In this document: positions 54,273 to 63,264 of the stretch, one piece after another
How the letters are laid out: each line of letters opens with the position of its first letter
How positions within the stretch are numbered: the first letter of the stretch is position 1
NCBI GenBank assembly: GCA_020631815.1
Contig: JACKGW010000011.1
Coordinates: 40,613-104,612, forward strand
Direction: 5' to 3'
DNA length: 64,000 bases
Source: Planctomycetota bacterium
Lineage (GTDB): Bacteria > Planctomycetota > PLA2 > JAEUHO01
Position numbers and translations under genes: made by a program
The notes under the pieces: model-generated
Seen by the model: only the letters and a program-made list of their open reading frames with translations
Told to the model about the DNA's origin: nothing
Database searches by the model: none

Positions 54273-55082
54273 GTGGACGTGATCACCGAGCATCGGCTGC
54301 GCCACCTCGACCTTTGTGCGGCGACCCTGCAGTCGCTGGACGAGGGCGAGCGTGCGCTCCGCGTCTACGAGGCGTTCCTGGGCCGGGTGCCCTACGAGAA
54401 CCTCAGCAACAACCTCGCGGTGGCCGAGGCTCCGGACCAGCCCGAGGCGTGGCCTCGCGCCACCGACCGGCTGCTGCGTGACAATGCACGGTGCGGCTTG
54501 GGCGGAACCAGCTTCTCGCTCGCCTATGCCCTGGCCGATCTGCTGCGCGGTGCCGGCCTCAATGCGCACACCACGCTCGGCTACAACCTGGTTACCGAGC
54601 AGGCGCACGCCGCGGTCATCGTGTACGTGCAGGGCGCGCCCCTGCTCTTCGACCCGGCGCTGCTCGTGCGAGGCGCCGTCCCCGTGCGACCCGGGGGCAG
54701 CCTGCAAGATCCCCTGGGCCTGCTGGGTCTCGAGCCGCGCTGCGGTGCCACGCTCACCGTCACGTTGACGGCCTGTTCGACGTGGCCGCACGCCAGGAAG
54801 CGCGCGGTGTACTCGTTGCTGCCGGTGCCCGCGCCGCCGCCCACGTACCGCCAGTCGTGGCTGGCCTCGTTCCGTCGGGGTCGATCGCTTCCGCTGCGCA
54901 TCGCCTGCCGCCACGACGACGTCATCTGGCGCTACGGCGAGCGACCCCACACCATCGAGATCCTCAGCGCCAGCGGCCGACAGGAAGAGAAGCTGCCTGC
55001 CGATCCCGTCCCGCGCCTCGTCGCCACGTTCGGCATCGACGGCGCCTGCCTCGAGTCCTGGTTCCGCCGCAAGCGGGCGTAG
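54273..55082 (+). CDS. Arylamine N-acetyltransferase-like (transglutaminase-fold) protein
   Basis: 269 aa; GTG 54273 chosen so that the protein begins VDVITEHRLRHLDLCAATL. A catalytic triad as in NAT enzymes: Cys74 in NARCGLGGTSFSLAYALADLL (family R-G-G-x-C-like context), His in QAHAAVIVYVQG, Asp in LLFDPALL. FLGRVPYENLSN matches the NAT VPFENL motif. C-terminal part (PHTIEILSASGRQE) also NAT-like. Acetyl-CoA-dependent acetylation is likely; the acceptor is unknown. A TACACT box lies at 54215-54220, leaving a 50-nt leader. Confidence 0.8.
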   Translation: MDVITEHRLRHLDLCAATLQSLDEGERALRVYEAFLGRVPYENLSNNLAVAEAPDQPEAWPRATDRLLRDNARCGLGGTSFSLAYALADLLRGAGLNAHTTLGYNLVTEQAHAAVIVYVQGAPLLFDPALLVRGAVPVRPGGSLQDPLGLLGLEPRCGATLTVTLTACSTWPHARKRAVYSLLPVPAPPPTYRQSWLASFRRGRSLPLRIACRHDDVIWRYGERPHTIEILSASGRQEEKLPADPVPRLVATFGIDGACLESWFRRKRA

Positions 55083-55096
55083 GTACGAGAGACGCG

Positions 55097-55194
55097 GTAC
55101 GGAGGCGGGGAATTCTTCCGCAACTTGCCGAAGGGCGCGTCCGCATGCGGGCAATCCATGCGGCAAGTTGCGGAAGAAATCCCCGCCTCCGTAC
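55097..55194. repeat. 98-bp inverted-repeat element, copy II
   Basis: 34-bp arms (55097-55130 and 55161-55194) with one mismatch and a 30-nt loop containing CCGCATGCGG. Compared with copy I, one stem base pair is changed on both arms (CAGCTTGCCG/CGGCAAGCTG to CAACTTGCCG/CGGCAAGTTG). Lies between convergent stops (55082 and 55202). Confidence 0.75.
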
Positions 55195-55201
55195 GGGACT
55201 G

Positions 55202-58120
55202 CTACTTCACCTTGCGCACGCGCACCAACGTCGCGAGGACGTCCCCGGTGGACCCCGGCTTCGGGACGACCAGCAGGAGAGCCTGCCCGTCGGCCAGCAC
55301 GTCGGTCTCCGCACGATCGGCCAGGACGCCGCTCGTCCCCGGTAGCCAACGCACCACGTCCAACGTCAGGCCCGCGGTCGCACCGCCGCCCGGCACGGGC
55401 ACGCGCTCGATGGCTTCCCATCGCGCACTGCGTACGCGCACGGCCACGTCGCGCAGGCCCGAGTCGTCTTCGAGACCCGGGCGCACTTCCACGACCACGC
55501 CTTGCGCCACGCGATCGCGGCGCGGAACCAAGCGCGTACGACCGTCTTCCTCGATCGTGTCCACGTCGCGCACGATGCTGCGCTCTTCGAGGTGACGGAG
55601 CACCACGGCCTGCGTGGCGCGGGCCAGGGTGCGCTCGTCGAGGCGGTCGAGGGCGTCACCGGACGTCGAAGCGGTCAGCGCCTCGGCAACCAGGTTCGCG
55701 GCGTCGGCCGGCAGACGCAGGGCGCCCGCTGGACTGCGCTTGGCGCCTTCCAACGAGCCCCAGGCGCTGGCCGTGGCGTCGGGCACCGCAGCGCCCAGCA
55801 CCTCCACCACGTACAGGTCGGCTTCGTGGTCGCGGAGCCGCGTGACGGCGCGTGCGAGCCGCGCGTGTTCCTCGGGCTCGAGCGTGGCGACCGCGGCCCC
55901 CTGGTGCACCGCCACGGGCAGGCGGGCGGGCGCGGGCCCCTCGTCCGGCATCAGCTGGGCCATGCGGGCCAGCAGCCGTGCGAGGTAGCGCTCGCGCGCT
56001 TCGCGGCGCTCCCAGGCGGCGGGCGGGTCGGCGGGCGCCCACTCGGGCCAGCCTTCCGGCAGGAGGTCGTCGTCCACCAAGGAGCCCAGCGCGCCCAGCG
56101 GGTGCTCTTCGTGGATCCAGCCGGCCGGCACCACGCGCGGATCCACGCCCGGAGGCGGCGTGTCGGGAAGCGGGTCGTCGTCACGCCGCGCGCCGATGAT
56201 CACGACGAGCTCTTCGAACTCCATCTGGCTGGCCGGGAACGGGTTGGGCAGACCCAGCAGCACGAGCGATCCGAAGTGCGGCAGCTCGACGTTGGCGGAC
56301 ACCTCGTGTTCGCCCAGGCGCGGCAGGCGCTGGAAGCGGTCCGGGCCCTCGGCCAAGCGCGGCACGATCGTCGTGTGCGTCGGCATGCGCGTCGTCGCGA
56401 CGACACCCACGGCGGAGCGCGGCAGGCCCATGGCGGCGTGCGGCAAGTCCTCGACGAACAAGTCGAGGTCGAGCCCGTAGGTCGCCACGTCGGCAGGAAC
56501 CGTCAACGGCGGAGGCGGCATGCCGACGAACATCGGATGCTCGGCCGTGCGCTGCTCGAGGCGAAGCGACGTTGCCGTGCCATCGCGGAACACCATGCGC
56601 ACCTGACCCAGCGGCTTGACGTCGGCGAGCTTGTTGATGAGGCCTACGCTGGTCTCGGTCAGCTCGTCGCGATGGATCAGCGTGAAGCCCTCGGCGCCGG
56701 GGCTGGCCTTGAGCTCGAGGGCCTCCGCGATGCGTACCACGCCCGGTCCCCGGGCCGCGAACACGTGGACGTCCACACGCATGGTCGGCGGGTTGATCTC
56801 GAACGAGTCCACGAGCGCGCGCACGCGGCGATGCAGCGCCTCCTTGTGCTGGACCGCGATGACGTCACCGAAGCGCGCCAGCAAGCGCGCGCGCTGCCCG
56901 CGCTTCTCCGTGCGCGCCTCGGCCTCTTCGAAGTCCGGCGCGAGCGGATCGAGCCACGTGCTGCCCATCTCCTCGGCGACGCGCGCTTGGACCCACTGCG
57001 CACGCGAGAGCGAGCCGTCCTCCTGGCGCACGATGAGCTCGGGGATCTGCGAGGTCAGCGTGGGTCGCTTGCCCTTCGAGCGCGATGTGAGGTCGTAGAA
57101 GCGAAGCTCGTCATCGGGCTCGCCCCCGGCGCGGAAGAGCTGGGCCAAGAGGCCGTAGAGCTGGCCTTCGAGGCCGGGCGTGCGCTGGTCGGGCGGCGGC
57201 AGCTTGGGAATGGGAGGCAGGTCCGGGCCGCCGGCCTCGCGGGCCTTGGCGTGGACTTGCTCGAGCAACGTGACGATGTGGTTGCGGCGCTCCAGGAGGG
57301 AGGCGAAGCCGCGCGCGACACCGACTTCGAGGAAGCCGCTCGCGTCGATGCGCGCCACGGCGTCGGTCAGCCGGCGGGCCGCCTCCGCCAGGTCACCGCG
57401 GGCCTCGGCGGCGCGCCCTTCCACGAGCGCCTCGTCGACCTGTTGGCGAACGAGCGCGCGCTCCGCAAGTGCGCGCGTGCGGACGAAGTCGAGGATCTGC
57501 GGAAGCAGGCGGCTCGGGTCCGGGCGGGCGGCCTGGATCTCCTCGATGAGGGCACCGACACGGGGGTGCGCGGGGTCTTGCCCGCGGGCCTCGAGCGCCA
57601 GGGCCAGTGCTTCGTCGAAGTCGTTGCGGTCCAAGGCAAGGCGCGCGCGCTGGTAGAGCGACTCGGCGCGCAGGCGATCCTCTTCGCGACGCTTGGCGCG
57701 GAGCTCTTCGGCCAGCTCGTCGGCGTTGGGTCGCGAGGCCGCGTGCCAGGCGTCGAGCTCGCGCTGGGCCCAGGCGCGTACGTCCGCGGCGACTTCGACG
57801 TCGGCGAGGATCTCCGTCCAGTACTGCTCGGCCAAGGGCATGAGGTCTTCCGCCTTGGCGCAGCGCGCGCGTCCGCGCAGGGCGTCGGTGCGCTGCTCGA
57901 CGGTCAGGTGCGCACGACGGTCGGGCAGCAGCACGGACTCGTACAGGCGCCGGGCGCGCGTGTAGTCGCCCTCGGTGAGCTCGGCCTCCTTGGCCTCCAA
58001 CAGCATCTTGGCGGCCTCGGCGGCACCGTCGGCGGCCGCGCGTCGAGGCGGTGCGCCTCCGATCGCGAGCGGCAGGCCGAGGAGCAACGCGAGGGACGCA
58101 ACCAGAGTGGCTCGGGACAT
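55202..58120 (-). CDS. Large exported protein with N-terminal TPR-like helices
   Basis: 972 aa; ATG 58120 after CGGAGGACCCGG. Signal peptide MSRATLVASLALLLGLPLAIG. About residues 35-230 are helical repeats rich in Ala/Glu/Arg (AEAAKMLLEAKEAELTEGDYTRARRLYES, SLYQRARLALDRNDFDEALALALEARG), TPR-like with a coiled-coil tendency. The middle (about 400-700) has beta-rich segments (MRVDVHVFAARGPGVVRIAEAL, VRMVFRDGTATSLRLEQRT). The C-terminus is Arg/Glu-rich and ends VRVRKVK. I recognise no catalytic domain. Possibly an envelope structural or secretin-associated protein; that is speculative. Confidence 0.65.
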   Translation of the reverse strand: MSRATLVASLALLLGLPLAIGGAPPRRAAADGAAEAAKMLLEAKEAELTEGDYTRARRLYESVLLPDRRAHLTVEQRTDALRGRARCAKAEDLMPLAEQYWTEILADVEVAADVRAWAQRELDAWHAASRPNADELAEELRAKRREEDRLRAESLYQRARLALDRNDFDEALALALEARGQDPAHPRVGALIEEIQAARPDPSRLLPQILDFVRTRALAERALVRQQVDEALVEGRAAEARGDLAEAARRLTDAVARIDASGFLEVGVARGFASLLERRNHIVTLLEQVHAKAREAGGPDLPPIPKLPPPDQRTPGLEGQLYGLLAQLFRAGGEPDDELRFYDLTSRSKGKRPTLTSQIPELIVRQEDGSLSRAQWVQARVAEEMGSTWLDPLAPDFEEAEARTEKRGQRARLLARFGDVIAVQHKEALHRRVRALVDSFEINPPTMRVDVHVFAARGPGVVRIAEALELKASPGAEGFTLIHRDELTETSVGLINKLADVKPLGQVRMVFRDGTATSLRLEQRTAEHPMFVGMPPPPLTVPADVATYGLDLDLFVEDLPHAAMGLPRSAVGVVATTRMPTHTTIVPRLAEGPDRFQRLPRLGEHEVSANVELPHFGSLVLLGLPNPFPASQMEFEELVVIIGARRDDDPLPDTPPPGVDPRVVPAGWIHEEHPLGALGSLVDDDLLPEGWPEWAPADPPAAWERREARERYLARLLARMAQLMPDEGPAPARLPVAVHQGAAVATLEPEEHARLARAVTRLRDHEADLYVVEVLGAAVPDATASAWGSLEGAKRSPAGALRLPADAANLVAEALTASTSGDALDRLDERTLARATQAVVLRHLEERSIVRDVDTIEEDGRTRLVPRRDRVAQGVVVEVRPGLEDDSGLRDVAVRVRSARWEAIERVPVPGGGATAGLTLDVVRWLPGTSGVLADRAETDVLADGQALLLVVPKPGSTGDVLATLVRVRKVK

Positions 58121-58249
58121 CCGGGTCCTCCGGGGCGGGGGGCTACCGCATGCGTTCATGGCGCCCGTCCAGGGGAACGGTGCGCCGCTTGGCGAGCAAG
58201 CAGCATCGCAGACGGGACGGGCCCGGGACCGGTCCCCCAGGCGCGAGCT

Positions 58250-58897
58250 TCAGACAGGCCCAAGTGTGCGGCGGATCGCGGCGGCTGCCGCGCCCGGATC
58301 GCGCGCTCCCAGGATGCCGGCGCCCACGGCGACACGCCGTACGCCGGCCTCCGCGAGCCGTGCCGCACCTTCGGCGTCGATGCCGCCGATGGCGAACACC
58401 GGGAAGGTCGTGGGCGCCGTGGCGAGGATCGCCGCCGCCGCCGCGGGCCCCAGGGGGGAACGGACGAGCTGCTTGGTCCCCGAGGCGAAGCACGGGCCGA
58501 GGCCCGCGTGGTCGCCCGGGCCGGCCGCCGCGCGCGCGATCTCGTCGGCGTCATGGGTCGACACACCGAGCAAGCGTGACGGGCCGAGCACGGCACGGGC
58601 TTGCGCCGGTGCCATGTCGTCCTCGCCGACGTGCGCCCCGTCCGCCCCCAGGCGTACGGCGGCTGCAGGATCGTCGTCGACGATCCACGGCACGTCGGCC
58701 GCGGCGGCAAGCGGCGCCAGCCAAGCGGCCAAGCGATCCAGGGCGTCGCGCCCGGGCTGCTTCGTCCGTGCTTGCACGAGGTCGACGGCGCCGCTCGCGA
58801 GTGCGGCCGCGACACGCGCCTCGGCGTCGGCGCCGAGCGTCTCGGGCGTCACGATCAGGTACACGCGCGCCGCCAGCAGCTGCGCCCGGCGGTCCAT
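58250..58897 (-). CDS. thiE: Thiamine-phosphate synthase
   Basis: 215 aa from ATG 58897 (MDRRAQLLAARVYLIVTPETLG). TIM-barrel motifs: AVDLVQARTKQPGRDALDRLA, VPWIVDDDPAAAVRLGADGAHVGEDDM (substrate-binding DD and GxHxG), LLGVSTHDADE, GLGPCFASGTK (variant of GPxFxTxTK), FAIGGIDAEGAARLAEAGVRRVAVGAGI. It condenses the thiazole and pyrimidine phosphates to thiamine phosphate. No other thiamine gene is nearby. Starts 11 nt after the membrane-protein gene upstream. Confidence 0.9.
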   Translation of the reverse strand: MDRRAQLLAARVYLIVTPETLGADAEARVAAALASGAVDLVQARTKQPGRDALDRLAAWLAPLAAAADVPWIVDDDPAAAVRLGADGAHVGEDDMAPAQARAVLGPSRLLGVSTHDADEIARAAAGPGDHAGLGPCFASGTKQLVRSPLGPAAAAAILATAPTTFPVFAIGGIDAEGAARLAEAGVRRVAVGAGILGARDPGAAAAAIRRTLGPV

Positions 58898-58908
58898 CGC
58901 GGGAACGG

Positions 58909-59541
58909 TCACGGCGCGCCGTCCTCGAAGCGGTCGACGGGCGGCGCGCTGGTGGACGTGGCCCACGCGTCGCTGCCGGCACGTCGGTAGCGCCACGGCG
59001 GGCTCTCCGAACCGGAGAGCGGGAACGCGACGACGCGCTCGCCCTCGGCGGTCGCACCGCGTCGAAGTCGCGGCGGGCCCAGCCAGCCGAGGCGCGTGAG
59101 CGGCAGGTCCTTGGCGGCCGTCTTCGCATCGAAGGCCTGCGCGTCGGCCAGCGCCTGCGTAGCCAGCACGTCCGCCTCGTGCTGGCGCGTACCGACCAGC
59201 ATGCCCGCGGCGATGAACAGCGAGACGAAGGCCGCGCGCGGCAGCCCGTCGCCCAGGTCCGGCCATCCGTAGAAGCGGCGAACCGCCCACGCGGAGCCGC
59301 CGAAGATGACCAGCAGCGGCGCCACGATCATCGCGCCGACGCCCAGCTCCCGGCCCCAGCCGTGATCGAAGCGCGCCAGCTCGAACGCGAGCAGCCCCAG
59401 CGCAAGGCCCGCAAGCACGAGCCACACGCGGCGCGGGATGTCCTGCAGCTTGTCGGCAAACAACGCGACCACGAGGATCGCGAGAACCGACAGCGAACCG
59501 GGCGGCAGCCACGAGGGGGCTGCGGCGAGCACCGCGGACAC
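58909..59541 (-). CDS. Hypothetical membrane protein
   Basis: 210 aa if GTG 59541 is used (VSAVLAAAPSWLPPG). Four hydrophobic segments in the N-terminal half (LSVLAILVVALFADKL, VWLVLAGLALGLLAFEL, VGAMIVAPLLVIFGG, AAFVSLFIAAGMLVG), then a soluble C-terminal region with Ala/Asp/Arg-rich sequence. No family recognised. Co-directional and close (17 nt) to the inositol-phosphate synthase gene, and 11 nt before thiE, so probably one operon. The start is uncertain: a GTG at 59532 is also possible. Confidence 0.6.
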   Translation of the reverse strand: MSAVLAAAPSWLPPGSLSVLAILVVALFADKLQDIPRRVWLVLAGLALGLLAFELARFDHGWGRELGVGAMIVAPLLVIFGGSAWAVRRFYGWPDLGDGLPRAAFVSLFIAAGMLVGTRQHEADVLATQALADAQAFDAKTAAKDLPLTRLGWLGPPRLRRGATAEGERVVAFPLSGSESPPWRYRRAGSDAWATSTSAPPVDRFEDGAP

Positions 59542-59558
59542 GGCCTGGGGCCCCGTCG

Positions 59559-60821
59559 CTACTGACCTGCGCGGCGGCGCAGGCGCTCGCGGTGCTGCGC
59601 GGCGTAGGCCTCGAGCCGCTGCAGCTGCTTGACGAAGGTCTGCTCCTCGACGTCGGCCGGGCTCTTGAAGTAGGCCGCGGCGTGCGTCATGAGCCCGGAC
59701 TCGCCCTGCATCTGGGCGAAGGCCGCCAAGCGCGCGAGGTCGAGCACGAGCGGCGCGGCGAGCGCCGAGTCGTTGCCTTGCCACGTGAACTGCATGGACA
59801 TCTTGGCGCCGAGGAAGCCCTCGAAGTGGATGTAGTCCCAGGCGACCTTCCAGTCGTCGAGGCTGGGCACGTAGTCGATGGTGACCTTGCTGTGCGTGCC
59901 CTCGTCGCCCAGGATCTGGCGCAGCGCGCGATCCTTGCTCTGCGTCTTGCTTTCCTTCGCTTCCGGGTCGTTCAGCACGAACCCGTCGCGGTTGCCGAGC
60001 ATGTTGTAGCCCTCCCAGGACAGCACGCGGAGCGCGCGACCTGCGAAGAGCGGGGCCAGGGCGGTCTTGACGAGCGTCTCGCCCGTCTTGCCGTCGCTGC
60101 CCATGTGCGGCACGCCGCGCTCGTCGGCCAGGCGACGCAGCGCCGGCATCGTGCTGCCCGGCGAGGGCGTGAAGTTGACGAAGGGATGTCCCGCGTCGAG
60201 TGCCGCGTAGGCGTAGAGCACGCCGGCCGTGAGGCCCTCGCGCGGCTCCGCCTCGTCGAGCATGGCGTGGAAGGCGTCGAGGTCGCCGTACTCGATGGGC
60301 AGGCGGTGGGGCGGCTCGGTGCTCGAGATGTTCACCACCACGACGTGCGCGAGCTTGTTGCGCTCGCGGAAGGCGGCGATGTCGCGCTGGATGGCCTCGA
60401 CGATGGCGCGCGGTGAACGGGGCGGGGCGCCCGGGGCGTCAGGCACCAAGTCCATGACCGCGTCGCTCGGGTTGACGAGGTGGCCGGGGCGGATCTCGCG
60501 ATCGACGGCGGCCAGGTCCTCGGCCAGCACCGTGAGCAGGGCCGGATCGAGGATGCCCGAGCGCTCGGCGAACTCGCGGGCCGCGCAGTGCAGGTCCGTG
60601 TCGCGGATCTCGTGACCGCCGAAGACGAGGTCACCGACCGCGGGCAGGCCGAGGCCTTGGAAGAGCGGCGTCTCGGTCAGCAGGCCGACGGGCCGACGCA
60701 GGCCCTTGGCGACGGCGCGGGCGCCGACCACGGTGAGCGTGGCCACGGCACCGCAGGCCCCGACCAACCACACCCCGACGCGGGGTTGCGGGGACGGGTG
60801 ATGCGACGAAGCCTCGGCCAC
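59559..60821 (-). CDS. ino1: Inositol-3-phosphate synthase
   Basis: 420 aa; GTG 60821 (VAEASSHHPSPQPR) with GAGGAGAGCTCC before it. Rossmann GVWLVGACGAVATLTVVGA (about 16-34), VVVNISSTEPP, FVNFTPSPGSTMPALRRLADERGVPHMGSDGKTGETLVKTALAPLF (about 250-295, catalytic Lys region) and VLSWEGYNMLGNRDGFVLNDPEAKESK. Converts glucose-6-phosphate to inositol-3-phosphate with NAD. Length close to bacterial/archaeal enzymes (about 365-440). Presence fits phosphatidylinositol or di-myo-inositol compounds. Confidence 0.92.
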   Translation of the reverse strand: MAEASSHHPSPQPRVGVWLVGACGAVATLTVVGARAVAKGLRRPVGLLTETPLFQGLGLPAVGDLVFGGHEIRDTDLHCAAREFAERSGILDPALLTVLAEDLAAVDREIRPGHLVNPSDAVMDLVPDAPGAPPRSPRAIVEAIQRDIAAFRERNKLAHVVVVNISSTEPPHRLPIEYGDLDAFHAMLDEAEPREGLTAGVLYAYAALDAGHPFVNFTPSPGSTMPALRRLADERGVPHMGSDGKTGETLVKTALAPLFAGRALRVLSWEGYNMLGNRDGFVLNDPEAKESKTQSKDRALRQILGDEGTHSKVTIDYVPSLDDWKVAWDYIHFEGFLGAKMSMQFTWQGNDSALAAPLVLDLARLAAFAQMQGESGLMTHAAAYFKSPADVEEQTFVKQLQRLEAYAAQHRERLRRRAGQ

Positions 60822-60864
60822 GGAGCTCTCCTCGGTGACACCCGCCGCCCGGAAGCGGCGTGCG

Positions 60865-61830
60865 TCAGCGTTCGAGCCGTTCGAGGTACCGGACGACGAG
60901 CGGACGACGCGCCAGCGGGACCGGCTCGGTGCCCACGGCCAACGCGCGCGCAGCGGCGAGCCGCCGCGCCCGTTCGAGCGCCTCCGCCTCCTGGGCCTGC
61001 TCGGTGAGCAGCGCCGCGGCGGCGGAGTCCGCGGCATTATCACCCTCCGCGAGGAGGGTGCCCACCGGGTGCCCGGCCATGGCCTTGGTCAGCCGCTCCA
61101 GGGCGGCCGGGTCGGCCAAGCGGGCCATCAGGTCCGCCCGATCGAACGGCGTCCCGGCCGGCAGGTTCAGCGCGGCACGGGCCACCTCGAGCGGCGACGG
61201 CGGAATGGCATCCTCCGGCGGGGAGGCCGGGGATGCGGGCTCGCCGTCGGGTTGGGGGGCCGCCCGCGAGGCCGCGCCCGGCGCGCCGGGGGCCCCGTCG
61301 GTGGCCGATCCGGCCCCCGAACCCTCGCCGGCGGGGGCCGGCGCGGTGGTGGCGGGTGCCTCGTCGGTCGCGGTCGGCGCCAGGAAGGCAAGTGCCCCCA
61401 GCAGCACGCCGGCCATCGCCAGGGCGAGCCCGCCCGGGGGCTTGAGGCCTGGCTGCGGCGGCACCGGCGGTGCCTCGGCCACGGTCCCGGGAGCCAGGGT
61501 GGCCGCAGCCAGTCCACGCTCGCCCAGGCGCCCCAGGCGGTCCAGCGCCCACGCGGCATCCCCGAGGGCCACGCGAGGGGCGTGGCGGCCCGCCAGGACG
61601 GCCCGCAGGCAGCCCACGACCAACCCGGCCCCCGCGAAGGTGGCCACGACCGCCGTCTCCACGCCGGCCGCGCGAGCGGCCACGGCCAGGGCGCCGCCCA
61701 CGGCCAGCCAGGGGCCGGCGGCACGCAGGGCGGACTCGGCGACGCTGCGGCGGTTGACGCGACGCGCCAGCCCCGCGGCCGAGTCGGCCCAGGTCGTGGT
61801 GGGGGGGGTAGGGGTGCGAGGGAGGGTCAT
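60865..61830 (-). CDS. Hypothetical membrane protein, Pro/Ala-rich
   Basis: 321 aa from ATG 61830 (MTLPRTPTPPTTTWADSAAG); an ATG at 61854 is possible. It has two hydrophobic segments (AAGPWLAVGGALAVAARAAG about 38-57, GAGLVVGCLRAVLAG about 68-82), a third at about 135-150 (LALAMAGVLLGALAFLAP), then a long disordered Pro/Ala/Gly/Glu-rich stretch and a helical C-terminus ending PLVVRYLERLER. No known domain. Probably in the same operon as ino1 (43-nt gap). Confidence 0.55.
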   Translation of the reverse strand: MTLPRTPTPPTTTWADSAAGLARRVNRRSVAESALRAAGPWLAVGGALAVAARAAGVETAVVATFAGAGLVVGCLRAVLAGRHAPRVALGDAAWALDRLGRLGERGLAAATLAPGTVAEAPPVPPQPGLKPPGGLALAMAGVLLGALAFLAPTATDEAPATTAPAPAGEGSGAGSATDGAPGAPGAASRAAPQPDGEPASPASPPEDAIPPSPLEVARAALNLPAGTPFDRADLMARLADPAALERLTKAMAGHPVGTLLAEGDNAADSAAAALLTEQAQEAEALERARRLAAARALAVGTEPVPLARRPLVVRYLERLER

Positions 61831-61979
61831 GGGAGGCGGCCCCGTCAGGGCCATCGGCAAGGGGATCGGTCAGTCCGACCTACGACTTGGGATCGTCGGT
61901 CGTGAGGGGTTTGCGGACGGGAAGCCGGGTAGACGCCGTGAAGGGCCAGTGCGTTCCCCTGGGCTTTCCGAGGGGGAGA

Positions 61980-63176
61980 TCACTCTCCTTCGACCGCATC
62001 CCCGTCCGGACCGGAGCCGGCGTTCCCGTTCCCGGCCGCGTCACCGTCCGCGGGCGCGGCGAGGTCGGCCAAGGTGAGCGGTGTCTTCGAGAAGACGAGG
62101 TCCAGGTAGAGCGGGTCCTTGCGGCCCGCCACGTCGGGGATGCGGTCGGTGTTGTACGCGTAGTCGTTGCGCAACGCCCCTTCCAGCGCGACCTCGACGA
62201 GTGCAACGCGGTTGGGCCACACCGACACGAGCAAGCCACCTTGTTCGGCCGCGACGGTCTCGTCACCGGTCTCGGGATCTTCGACACGGAACGACCCCGT
62301 GAAGCGGAACGCGTCGTCGGGCAAGTGCTTGCCCGTCTCGGGATCGAGCACCCACTCCGTGGCGGGCACGAGGTGGTCTTCCCCGTTCAGCGTGTAGCGC
62401 ACGTACAGGTACACGACGTCGCCGTCGGGCAAGAGCCACTCGGGCTTCTCGCGCGAGCTCTCCGGATCGGGACGGAATGGCTCGCCCTCGTGGAACCCGG
62501 CCGCAAGCATGCCCATGTAGAGGCCCAGGCCCATGCCCTTGGCGGCTTCTTGCGGGCGCTCCTGGATCTGGTCGAGCGTCTTGTCGCCGAGCACATGGAC
62601 CATCGTCTCGTGCCCCGACTCGGGGAAGCGGGTCACGAAGTACTCGATGGGCATCTTGTGGTTGGGCGCGATGTTGAGGAACCCGCGCACGGTGACTCGT
62701 CCCTGTTCGACACGTACGCCGAGCTTGGCCGCCATGTCGGCCAGCCGCCGCACGTCGTCCTGGCCGAGCGGCGCGCCCTTGGCCGGCAGCGCCGAGCTCG
62801 CAAAGCCGTGGCCCTCGGCCAGCTGGTTCTGCAGCCTCGTCAGCTGGCCGCGCAGCATGCCGAGCGCACGCTTGATCTCGTAGACGTCCTGCTGGCTCGT
62901 CGTGAAGTAGTCGTAGGACGCGTCGTCCAGCTCTTCGAGCGAGCGGGCCAGCTTCTCGAGCGTCATCGCCCCGTCCGGCGACGCCGGCGGCTGCTGGGGC
63001 GCGGGAGCCGGAGCGGGCGCCGGTGCCGGCGGGCGGGCCTTGACGGCCTCTTCGAGCGCGCCGAGGCGCCGACCTTGGGCCACCACGTCGTCGCGCACGC
63101 CGCGCAGGAGCCAGAGGCCGGCCAGGGCGGCGAGGAACGTGGCCGCCGCCACGGAGAGGGTCAATCGCGAGCTCAT
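61980..63176 (-). CDS. Membrane-anchored hypothetical protein, YdjY-like region
   Basis: 398 aa; ATG 63176 (MSSRLTLSVAAATFLAALAG) after CCAGGAGGCCC. One N-terminal membrane segment, a short coiled coil (RDDVVAQGRRLGALEEAVKA), an APAPAPAPA linker, a second helical stretch (YDYFTTSQQDVYEIKRALGMLRGQLTRLQNQLAEG), then a beta-rich domain with VTVRGFLNIAPNHKMPIEYFVTRFPESGHETMVHVLG, reminiscent of YdjY domains (x-G-x-E-x-x-x-x-x-x-x-x-x-H-E-x-x-V pattern). The rest is Asp/Glu-rich. Function unknown. Confidence 0.6.
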   Translation of the reverse strand: MSSRLTLSVAAATFLAALAGLWLLRGVRDDVVAQGRRLGALEEAVKARPPAPAPAPAPAPQQPPASPDGAMTLEKLARSLEELDDASYDYFTTSQQDVYEIKRALGMLRGQLTRLQNQLAEGHGFASSALPAKGAPLGQDDVRRLADMAAKLGVRVEQGRVTVRGFLNIAPNHKMPIEYFVTRFPESGHETMVHVLGDKTLDQIQERPQEAAKGMGLGLYMGMLAAGFHEGEPFRPDPESSREKPEWLLPDGDVVYLYVRYTLNGEDHLVPATEWVLDPETGKHLPDDAFRFTGSFRVEDPETGDETVAAEQGGLLVSVWPNRVALVEVALEGALRNDYAYNTDRIPDVAGRKDPLYLDLVFSKTPLTLADLAAPADGDAAGNGNAGSGPDGDAVEGE

Positions 63177-63264
63177 GGGCCTCCTGGTCGTGCAGGGTCG
63201 TGGGGGCAAACGCCCGCTCGGCCCCCCAGGTTCACCTCCCGGCTCGGCTCATGCGAGCCCGGCC

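Noticed and set aside
55202..58579. Plus-strand 1025-codon frame over 55502-58579
   Set aside because: It overlaps the signal-peptide-bearing minus-strand gene completely. Its translation is Arg/Gly/Val/His-rich shadow sequence without motifs.
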